This document shows positions 58,001 through 64,000 of a stretch of 64,000 nt of DNA, in pieces (position 1 is the first letter of the stretch; the number at the start of each line of letters is the position of its first letter). The position numbers and the translations under genes were made by a program. Location: NCBI GenBank assembly GCA_900470155.1, contig UBZT01000009.1, forward strand, positions 186,001 to 250,000, given 5' to 3'. The notes below the pieces were generated by a model. The model saw only the letters and a program-made list of their open reading frames with translations. It had not been told where the DNA came from and did no database searches. This DNA comes from Hyphomicrobiales bacterium (GTDB lineage: Bacteria; Pseudomonadota; Alphaproteobacteria; Rhizobiales; Rhizobiaceae).

Positions 58001-61000
58001 CCCTGGGACGCCACTCGAGTTACATCACCGAGACACTGTCGAGCGGCATCACGGACATTGACGGCAAGCTGGCTGGCACCGGCGAACACCTGCGGACCAC
58101 GCTGGAAGGCGCAAACAACGAATTGTCGCAAACGCTCAGCCACAATACCAACCGGATCGCCGACACGATTGCATCGGGCGTCAGTCAGATCGACACCAGG
58201 CTCGTGGACACGCATGAGCGCATCCGCGCCACCCTGGACGATCGCACGAATGCAATTTCCACGACGCTGCGCGACGCGCAGGGCGACCTGGAAAACAGTT
58301 TGGTCGAACACTCAACCTCTCTCGGCGCCTCGCTGGCCGCATCGGCCGGCATGCTGGAAATGAGCCTTGAAGACCACGAGGGCACGCTGCGGCGTGCCAT
58401 TGATGACAGCAGCAAGGCGCTCGACGAACGCCTGCGCGGAACCGCAGGCTCCTTGACGTCCCAGATCCGCGACGCGGCCGGCGACATCACACGCTCCGCC
58501 CAGGAATTTTCCGGTGTTGTGGAGCAATCCGTCAGCGGCATGACCACGCGCCTGGACGAAACCAGCACCCGGATCGAACTCAGCCTCGGTACACTGGAAG
58601 ACCGCCTTCGCAACGGCCTTGACGGCGTGGACGCCCGGGTCAACGATGCCGGCGAAAAATTTGCGGCCCGCCTCGATGAGAAGGTCACCGCAATTGAGCG
58701 CGTCGGCAGCGACGCCAGCACCCGCGTTGCCCAGATCCTCGACGACGGAACCGCTAAGGTCGCAGAAACCTTCGAAGGCCGAACCGCCCAGATCGACGAA
58801 CGGCTGTCGACCATGGACCGCGCGCTCAACATTGGTCTTGAAAACGTCAACCGCACGATCGAAGGCAAGGCCGCAGGTCTTGCCGCCGCCCTGCGTGGTG
58901 CCGTTGCCGACGCCGCCCGCGATCTCGACACCGAAGCACAGCGCTCGGTGGACCGCCTGACAGCTTCGAGCACGCAATTTGCCGAACAGATCGGTGAACG
59001 CAGTGCCGAATTGAGCCGCACCGTCGAGGAACAGTCGCAGGATCTGACCCGGCGCATCGAAGACACTCAGAGCCGCCTTGCGGGTCAGGCAGCAGCCGTT
59101 GCCCAGACCTTCTCCCAGGCGGGCGATGCGATCAGCAACAAGGTCTCGCAGGCAGAGGCCCTGGTCAGTGCGCAGGTCGCCAACCTCTCCGGCACCCTGG
59201 CGGATGTCGGCTCGACACTGGAAGGCCGTACCGCAGCCATTCGCGAAGCCATTGCCGGAAACACCCAGGAACTGGCCATCACCATGGACGCCGTCGAGAA
59301 GGCGCTGGAGGCACGCGGCAACACCATTCGTTCGGTTCTCGACGACCGGACCCGCGAATTGAACTCGATGTTGTCGAGCCGTTCTGCGGAACTGTCGCGC
59401 CTGATCGACGAAAAGGCCGGTCCGATGATCGCGACCTATGCCCAGACCGGACGCGCTGCTGCCGAACAGATCACCGCGGCGGCGGAACAGAGTGCTGAAC
59501 GCCTGCGTACAGAGAATGCGGCCGTGCTCGGCGCAATTACCGACCGCGCCGACCGCGCCGCAGCAACTCTGAGTGCCGCAGAAAACTCGATCGTTGCCAA
59601 TGCCTCGCAGCTTATCGAGCGGCTCGGCGAAAGCAATTCCGGTATCTCGACCATCGTTGAACAGGCGGTTCAAAGCATCGGTTCGCTCGATAGCCGCTTG
59701 GGTGCCACGGCGGCGCGTTTCCATGAGACCGCAGGCAAGGCGACGGATATTCTCTCCACCTCCAACCGCCTTCTCGATGGACAGCTCGAGCGCCTGACAG
59801 TCGTCTCGACCGAGACGCTCGGCCAGGTTTCGTCGATCGTCGGCCGCTTCGGCGAGCATACCAAGGTGCTGGGCAAGGCATCCGAACTTCTCTCCGCCGC
59901 GCAGTCCAATCTGGTCGGCACGCTGGAAGAACGCCAGCAGGCCCTGCGCGAGCTTTCGATCGGTCTGGTCAAGCGCTCGGAAGAAATTGAAAACACCATG
60001 CAGAGCCTCGGCAAGATGGTCGAAACCGCCTTCGACCGCGCCGAACAGCGATCGGGCCAGATGGCGGGCAACCTGCGCCAGAGTGTCCAGGCGTCCTTCA
60101 CCGACATCGGCCAGATCCTTGGTGAGACGGAAAAGCGCGCCCAGTCGACGGCAGCCAACATGCGAGAGAGCGTTCAGGCCTCCTTCGCCGACATCGGACA
60201 GGTGCTTGGGGAGACGGAAAAGAAGGCACAGGTCACCGCGACCAACATGCGCAATGCCTTGCTCTCCGCCGAACAGGAGGCACAGGTCTCCATCGACAAG
60301 ACGCTGACCGAAGCCGAGAAGCGTTCGGGCGAGCTTGCGAACCGTCTACGCGGCGGCCTCGCTGTTTCCCTGAACGACATTGACCACCTGCTCGGAGAAG
60401 CCGGCCGTAAGTCGGAAGGTGCCGCGGTCGCCTTGCGCGAAGCCATGCAGCAGGCAGTGACCGACGCCGTCGCCCGCTTTGCCGGCGCCACCGACGAAAT
60501 CCGTCGCTCGGCCACCGACATCCGCAAGGAACTGGACCTGACCCGCAACGAGTTGAAGCGCGGTGCGTTCGATCTGCCCGAAGAGGCCAAGGAAAGCGCT
60601 GCCGCCATGCGCCGCGCCGTGGCCGAACAGATCAAGGCACTGCAGGACATTTCGCAGCTTGTCGGCCGTACCAGCCAGACGCTGGAAATCTCCGAGCCCG
60701 TCGCCCGTCGCTTGGCAGAAGCCCAGCCCGAACCGGTTCGCCGCGCCCCTGCCGCAGCACCCGCCCCTGCTCCCGCACCTCAAGCCCAGCCGGCTGCTCG
60801 CCCCGTCGAGAATTTCGGCCTGCGCGGCAGCTTGGAGCTTGGCGAAGGCTACAGCCAGCCGGCGAGCCGCGTCGAAGGCGGTGGCTGGATCAGCGATCTT
60901 CTGCGCGGCGCCTCGCGCGATGAGACGGCAGCAGCGGCCGCACCTGCGCCGGCACGCCCAGCCCCGGCCCGTGCGGCACAGGACGCTCCGGCAGCTGCAC

Positions 61001-61374
61001 CGCGCCAGGCCGACAGCCGCAACCCGCGCCATATGGTGGAATCACTGAATTCGCTTTCGGTCGATATCGCACGCGCCATCGACCATGATGCCTCGGTCGA
61101 ACTCTGGCGTCGTTACCAGCGCGGCGAGCGTGACGTGTTCACCCGCCGCCTCTACACGCTGAAGGGTCAGCAGACCTTCGACGAGATCAAGCGCAAGTAT
61201 GACCGCGAGCCCGAGTTCCGCGTCGCTGTCGATCGCTACATCGCCGATTTCGAAAAGCTTCTGGCCGATGTTGCACGCACCGATCGCGACAAGAGCGTGA
61301 CCCAGTCCTACCTCACCTCGGACACCGGCAAGGTTTACACCATGCTCGCTCACGCGGCCGGTCGCTTCAGCTGA
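55012..61374 (+). CDS. gpr: Giant polar growth protein, GPR/RgsE homologue
   Basis: At 2120 residues this matches the Agrobacterium growth pole ring protein (about 2115) and its Sinorhizobium homologue RgsE, which organise unipolar growth at the cell pole. Layout: acidic Pro-rich N-terminus (1-105), two membrane helices (about 109-129 and 146-167), then about 1700 residues of amphipathic helix built on 11-residue units. A Pro/Ala-rich linker follows (about 1910-1990) and a conserved C-terminal domain (2004-2120, with VELWRRYQRGERDVFTRRLY). The ATG at 55012 has ACGAGG upstream. Alternative names such as kinesin-like or apolipoprotein-like reflect only the helix pattern. Confidence 0.88.
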   Translation: MANKKSDSIDESAFQALEAALSIDFDNEAPATKSVRPAARASESPVSEPVQNPASAKKPQERRAVRTSELAPEPAPKAPAFAPANDTSRRTPAAILKSLDGASLPTALRNATIISALWVLGAIGLTQLLYGTQMWQAPTVADIVAMPGVVAIFVGTIVPIMLFFAFSIMMARAHDLRNAARSMAEVALRLSEPETIASERIMTVGQAVRREVSAMNEGIERTIARATELETLVHSEVTALERSYTDNELRVRGLVHELGAERDAIVNHAERIRSSIIGAHDQLKEELSLATEEISVRLQTSGEAFASMIDTRAATLTERSDAAVTALGSLLTHKTENMVQTLAASGISLASEFDAQLANLSSTLGERGRELLGQFETRASTLDANTEKLNAALNERARQLNETLVERTRDIAETLKGGEHTITSSLDDVLAKLNGSLDERGRSFSQSMKSAADDAIVDLDLRSGLFEDRFQTTIGQINATFDSRVAEFSSAFDQRAGTLDNKLMESLARINETVTGGSESIDGILTSSIERLGSTLADQSFAYAATLGTGQEMIDSALAGRAQEIADAMSARAAALTLSLETAQKRIDQVMEERGGALYSALADNQTRFDETLTTRSELIINALNSNQDRFADTLESKSRDIAQTLETQSLTIVQTVEAASRDIADTLGTKSLELDIALSTGSQHLAETLEIKGRDIAETLGSQSQQIAQSIDAASRDIADSLATRSLELDLALSTRSQDIAETLSMGQRSLEDALSRRTVDIVDTVADADRRIEAAFAEKAEAIRSAYGDNQEKLDLSLAGHTAYLASTLEDAAGTLEQTIGQNSGRIIEALSDGQRRLDETLSERASSIIDTVADADRRIDAAFAEKVDAIRNAYGDNHEKLDLSLAGHTAYLASTLEDASSTLELTLSQNSGRIVEAMSHGQRRLEETLTERASGIIDAVADADRRIDAAFAEKAESVRSAYGESQQRLDLSLAGHTAYLASALEDAGGEMERTLGRHSSYITETLSSGITDIDGKLAGTGEHLRTTLEGANNELSQTLSHNTNRIADTIASGVSQIDTRLVDTHERIRATLDDRTNAISTTLRDAQGDLENSLVEHSTSLGASLAASAGMLEMSLEDHEGTLRRAIDDSSKALDERLRGTAGSLTSQIRDAAGDITRSAQEFSGVVEQSVSGMTTRLDETSTRIELSLGTLEDRLRNGLDGVDARVNDAGEKFAARLDEKVTAIERVGSDASTRVAQILDDGTAKVAETFEGRTAQIDERLSTMDRALNIGLENVNRTIEGKAAGLAAALRGAVADAARDLDTEAQRSVDRLTASSTQFAEQIGERSAELSRTVEEQSQDLTRRIEDTQSRLAGQAAAVAQTFSQAGDAISNKVSQAEALVSAQVANLSGTLADVGSTLEGRTAAIREAIAGNTQELAITMDAVEKALEARGNTIRSVLDDRTRELNSMLSSRSAELSRLIDEKAGPMIATYAQTGRAAAEQITAAAEQSAERLRTENAAVLGAITDRADRAAATLSAAENSIVANASQLIERLGESNSGISTIVEQAVQSIGSLDSRLGATAARFHETAGKATDILSTSNRLLDGQLERLTVVSTETLGQVSSIVGRFGEHTKVLGKASELLSAAQSNLVGTLEERQQALRELSIGLVKRSEEIENTMQSLGKMVETAFDRAEQRSGQMAGNLRQSVQASFTDIGQILGETEKRAQSTAANMRESVQASFADIGQVLGETEKKAQVTATNMRNALLSAEQEAQVSIDKTLTEAEKRSGELANRLRGGLAVSLNDIDHLLGEAGRKSEGAAVALREAMQQAVTDAVARFAGATDEIRRSATDIRKELDLTRNELKRGAFDLPEEAKESAAAMRRAVAEQIKALQDISQLVGRTSQTLEISEPVARRLAEAQPEPVRRAPAAAPAPAPAPQAQPAARPVENFGLRGSLELGEGYSQPASRVEGGGWISDLLRGASRDETAAAAAPAPARPAPARAAQDAPAAAPRQADSRNPRHMVESLNSLSVDIARAIDHDASVELWRRYQRGERDVFTRRLYTLKGQQTFDEIKRKYDREPEFRVAVDRYIADFEKLLADVARTDRDKSVTQSYLTSDTGKVYTMLAHAAGRFS
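56926..57990 (+). repeat. In-frame 11-residue-based repeats inside gpr
   Basis: From residue 639 the protein runs in 11-residue units such as SRDIADTLGTK. A 55-residue block (5 x 11) is repeated from 56926, and an 88-residue block (8 x 11) starts at 57304, 57568 and 57832, exactly 264 bases apart; the third is partial. DNA of the copies is similar but diverged (VADADRRIDAAF and GHTAYLAS are kept). Confidence 0.9.
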
Positions 61375-61416
61375 CCGGCCAGCAAGAGCCGGACGAACCA
61401 CAAAACGCAGACAAAC

Positions 61417-61451
61417 AAAAGCCCCGGATCTCAACAGGATCCGGGGCTTTT
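61417..61451. terminator. Bidirectional terminator after gpr
   Basis: AAAAGCCCCGGATC (61417-61430) pairs perfectly with GATCCGGGGCTTTT (61438-61451), loop of seven bases. It serves gpr and, on the - strand, the lipid-transport operon. Confidence 0.9.
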
Positions 61452-61471
61452 CAGACTCAATCTATGAACAA

Positions 61472-62131
61472 TCAGATGGCGGTCAGCGCCCAGGTGACGA
61501 TCTCAGCCGTTACGGATCCGAAGGCCTCGTCCATCGCAATGACATAGGCCTCGTTGCTCGTTCCCGCCGCGCGCGCTTCTGCCCTGAAGACCTTCTGGGC
61601 AACGACCGTTCCATTGCGATCATTGAGCAGCTTGGCCGAAATCTCGACGACACCGCGATCTCCGCCGACGGTCGCCACTTCAAATGCGCGCACATCGGTG
61701 ATCAACTGATAATCGATGGCAAGGCCCTGCCCCGGCTTGCCGACACCACCCAGACGGCCGGTGTCCTCAAATGCTTCCACCAGCTTTGACTGGACCATGC
61801 GCGTCAGCTTGTCGCTCCACTGCGACTTGGACAAATAGCGAATCTCGGAATTGGACACGCGCACCAAGATCTGCTCGCTGTCGACCGCCTTGAGCGCCGT
61901 CGGATCGGCGATGAGCAATTGCCTGTTCTTGGCTGAAGCATTCGTTGAAACGACAGCGCTTGCCGAGAGATCGAAGGTATCGTTTGGCGCCTTGGAAGCA
62001 CATCCCGATAGGCCGACAAGCAGCATCGGCAAGAACACCGCGCCGCGCATCAGCGCACGCCTGTGGCGCACCGCGCCTCCAAAACAGGACATAGTCATGC
62101 TGTCATATTCCCTGCGGTTTCGGTCCGTCAT
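61472..62131 (-). CDS. ABC transport auxiliary lipoprotein (PqiC/MlaE-associated type)
   Basis: The 219-residue lipoprotein has a lipobox LSGC after a hydrophobic segment (FLPMLLVGLSGC). The rest resembles the ABC-type transport auxiliary family found with MCE systems (QILVRVSNSEIRYLSKSQWSDKL, DYQLITDVRAFEV, AEIVTWAL). It is predicted to act in the periplasm with the MCE protein in lipid transport. The start at 62131 overlaps the MCE stop by four bases (ATGA), but the signal peptide would fit better from the in-frame ATG at 62050. Confidence 0.87.
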   Translation of the reverse strand: MTDRNRREYDSMTMSCFGGAVRHRRALMRGAVFLPMLLVGLSGCASKAPNDTFDLSASAVVSTNASAKNRQLLIADPTALKAVDSEQILVRVSNSEIRYLSKSQWSDKLTRMVQSKLVEAFEDTGRLGGVGKPGQGLAIDYQLITDVRAFEVATVGGDRGVVEISAKLLNDRNGTVVAQKVFRAEARAAGTSNEAYVIAMDEAFGSVTAEIVTWALTAI

Positions 62132-63501
62132 CGGCGAGTCCGTCCATCATATTGCTTGATCGTTTCACCGCCGAAGATCAATCGCTGCGGGTCGTTGTCG
62201 AAATTGGTAATCGCGTCGTTCAAACCGCGGACGGTCTGGCGCGTATCGTTGACCAGTGTCTGGATGTCACGCAAGCCGGTGCTGGAGAAGCGCTGCAGGT
62301 TCTCCGCAATCGGTCCGATCCGGGCATTGAGGTTTTCAGCCGTCAGACGGATCTGCTCCAGCGTCTTGCGCGCTTCGGCACTCAGCGAATTGGTGTCGTC
62401 GGAGCCGAGGAAACTGTCGACCTTCTTCAGGATCCCGTCCACCTGCGCAGAAGCATTGTTCAGACGATTGGCGAGTTGGGTAAAGTCGTCGATCGCCTTG
62501 TTGATATCATCCTTGCGACCGGTGATGCTGACCGAAAGATCCTTGAAGCCGGCAATCGCGGTGCGCGCATCAGCCGATGCCACGGAGACATCGTCCACGA
62601 CCTTGCCGACCTTCTGGCTATCGATGGCGTCAACCAGCTTGGACACCTTTTGCAGGGTCAGGTCGGCATTGTTGCCGAAGCGCTGGAAGGTCTCTGCCGT
62701 CTGCCGGAAGCTGTCGATGGCCGGACCAACTCGATCTGCTGCGCTGGCAATATTTGCTGTCGCACGCTCGGTATTGGTCAGGATCTTGTCGATCTTCTCC
62801 GAATTCAGCGCCTTGAATAGGTCTTCGGCCGCACCGAGGGTCGAATCCAGGCGCCCGGAAAGGCCCGACACGGAATCGGACAATGCGCTGACGCTTTTCA
62901 GGAACTGATCGATGCCCTTGGCATTGTCGGCCAGCGATTTGGAGAACACCTCGGCATTTTTCACCGTATTGGTCAGAGGCGCGCGCGCATCGCCGATAAA
63001 GCCCTGCAAATCACCAATGGCATCATTGGCGCGCTGAAGGATCTTGTCCGCGGTGGAAAGCAGGTTTGTCACGCTCGATTGATCGGCCATCAGAACCGCT
63101 GGCTCCCCGGTCGCCATTGCTTTGGCAAGGATGTTTTCCTTGTCGTCGGCTGTCCCGCCTGAAAGCTCGATATAGGCAGCCCCTGTCAGACCCTGGATTT
63201 CCAGAACCGCTTTGGTGGAGGACGTCACGGGCGCATCGGCGCGCACTTCCGTAAACGCCACCGAGAACTGCGGGTCGTCATTGTCGATATAGAGATTGCG
63301 GACTGAACCCACGGCAATGCCGTTGAAGCGCACCGGCGAGCCGATGCTCAAGCCATTGGCCGAGCCTGGAATGCGAATGGCAAGCGGCGCAACCGGGCCG
63401 CCTCTGCCATACTCCGCCATCCAGTAGACGAAGCCGAAGGCAGCGCCGATGACCAGCAGGGTGAAAAAGCCGACGAGGGCATAGTTGGCTTTGGTTTCCA
63501 T
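62128..63501 (-). CDS. MCE-domain lipid transport protein (MlaD-like)
   Basis: The 457-residue protein has an N-terminal membrane helix (about 8-29; YALVGFFTLLVIGAAFGFVYW) and an MCE domain (about 38-120, with GLSIGSPVRFNGIAVGSVRNL). A long helical, coiled-coil-like C-terminus follows. MCE proteins form hexameric rings that pass phospholipids between membranes. Its partners are the ATPase upstream (seven-base gap) and the lipoprotein downstream (overlap), so this is an Mla-type operon. The permease should lie beyond the window end. Substrate not determined. Confidence 0.93.
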   Translation of the reverse strand: METKANYALVGFFTLLVIGAAFGFVYWMAEYGRGGPVAPLAIRIPGSANGLSIGSPVRFNGIAVGSVRNLYIDNDDPQFSVAFTEVRADAPVTSSTKAVLEIQGLTGAAYIELSGGTADDKENILAKAMATGEPAVLMADQSSVTNLLSTADKILQRANDAIGDLQGFIGDARAPLTNTVKNAEVFSKSLADNAKGIDQFLKSVSALSDSVSGLSGRLDSTLGAAEDLFKALNSEKIDKILTNTERATANIASAADRVGPAIDSFRQTAETFQRFGNNADLTLQKVSKLVDAIDSQKVGKVVDDVSVASADARTAIAGFKDLSVSITGRKDDINKAIDDFTQLANRLNNASAQVDGILKKVDSFLGSDDTNSLSAEARKTLEQIRLTAENLNARIGPIAENLQRFSSTGLRDIQTLVNDTRQTVRGLNDAITNFDNDPQRLIFGGETIKQYDGRTRR

Positions 63502-63508
63502 GTGTCAG

Positions 63509-64000
63509 TCACTCTACCGGATGCACGCCGGACGATTCCGGCCGAGGAATGGAGCGGGCTCGTTTGCCCTTGAAATAGGATTGCACCCATGGATCATCAC
63601 AGGCGAGCATGTCTTCGAGCGTGCCTTCGACCAGAACCTTCTTCTGACCCAGCACGGCGATACGGTCGCAGACGGAGAACAGGCTGTCGAGATCGTGGGT
63701 GACCATATAGACGGTCAATCCAAGGGTATCGCGCAACCGAGCGATCAGATCGTCGAATTCAGCAGCACCGATCGGGTCAAGCCCCGACGTCGGCTCGTCG
63801 AGAAAGACGAGATCCGGATCGAGGGCGAGCGCCCGCGCAAGTGCCGCGCGCTTGATCATGCCGCCCGAGAGTTCGGAAGGATATTTGTCGGCGGCATCGG
63901 GGTGGAGACCGACCAGCTCGAGTTTTAGATAGGCGAGCTCATCCATCAGCCATTGCGGCAGATCCAGGTATTCGCGCATCGGCAATTGAATGTTCTCCTT
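63509..64000 (-). CDS. ABC transporter ATPase, MlaF-like (partial)
   Basis: The gene runs off the right edge; the visible 163 residues are the C-terminal part. They contain the ABC signature ELSGGMIKRAALARALA, Walker B LVFLDEPTSGLDPI and the switch His in MVTHDLDSL, and end in a short tail (SSGVHPVE). An Mla/Ttg2-type MCE transporter is indicated by the adjacent MCE gene. The Walker A motif and start are outside the window. Confidence 0.93.
   Translation of the reverse strand, partial: KENIQLPMREYLDLPQWLMDELAYLKLELVGLHPDAADKYPSELSGGMIKRAALARALALDPDLVFLDEPTSGLDPIGAAEFDDLIARLRDTLGLTVYMVTHDLDSLFSVCDRIAVLGQKKVLVEGTLEDMLACDDPWVQSYFKGKRARSIPRPESSGVHPVE

Noticed and set aside
58312-59859. Open frame of about 515 codons opposite the gpr repeat region
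   Set aside because: Its apparent repeats are the complement of the hendecad repeats of gpr.
55012-61374. Kinesin or other motor protein in the giant gene
   Set aside because: No P-loop or motor motifs; similarity is to long helical repeats only. Length, membrane helices and C-terminal domain fit GPR/RgsE.

Overview
The window is a GC-rich stretch of housekeeping chromosome from an alphaproteobacterium, most likely a Rhizobiales/Rhizobiaceae member (Rhizobium, Agrobacterium or a close relative). The clues are the separate purS and purQ with a short purL, a single-cysteine DksA, the CckA hybrid kinase, a TTG-N11-CAA SOS box before recA, two DUF1127 mini-proteins, the F1-ATPase zeta inhibitor (DUF1476), a giant GPR/RgsE-type polar growth protein and an MmgR-like small RNA. 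I see no rRNA, tRNA, CRISPR array, insertion sequence, prophage or plasmid function. Gene content and codon use look vertical throughout.
Layout. 1-15.4 kb: rpe and a purine block (purB, then purC-purS-coiled-coil gene-purQ, later purL followed by bolA), interrupted by a DUF2189 membrane protein, a small hydrolase, a PAS-GGDEF-EAL c-di-GMP enzyme, the zeta subunit, a lipoprotein, a PagL-like outer-membrane lipid A deacylase and a divergent DUF1127/MocR-regulator pair. 15.4-22.2 kb: a membrane hydrolase, a histone-like basic protein, monothiol grxD (partner of BolA), a Bcr/CflA-type MFS exporter, an inositol-monophosphatase-family enzyme, ttcA, glutaminase and rpsD. 22.2-35.5 kb: terC, a D,D-carboxypeptidase, pepT, a HerA-like ATPase, a second DUF1127 gene, a CorC/HlyC membrane protein, trmJ-murI, icd, a GST and a membrane diguanylate cyclase. 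35.6-47.5 kb: alaS-recA, the pseudouridine catabolism pair psuK-psuG, cckA, a FliO-like protein, dksA and a SixA-type phosphatase. 47.6-54.5 kb: the ycjX-ycjF pair, a small secreted protein, folP-folB-folK, a DUF922 protease, an MmgR-like sRNA, a [2Fe-2S] ferredoxin and a degenerate Hpt protein. 54.5-61.4 kb: the 2120-residue GPR/RgsE homologue. 61.4-64 kb: an Mla-type lipid transport operon (lipoprotein, MCE protein and an ATPase that runs off the end).
Genes that work together: purB/C/S/Q/L in IMP/AMP synthesis; BolA with GrxD in Fe-S and iron handling; FolP, FolB and FolK in folate synthesis; PsuK and PsuG in pseudouridine breakdown; CckA upstream of CtrA, with a dense cluster of TTAA half-sites in front of the polar growth gene.
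The least ordinary signals are the small RNA with a UUUCCUCCCU motif at 53.6 kb, the 11-residue-based repeat architecture of the giant polar protein, the Hpt-like protein whose phosphoacceptor position is Gln, nested inverted repeats between the DUF1127 and MocR genes, and structured leaders on rpsD and terC. I did not find an obviously undescribed multi-gene system.
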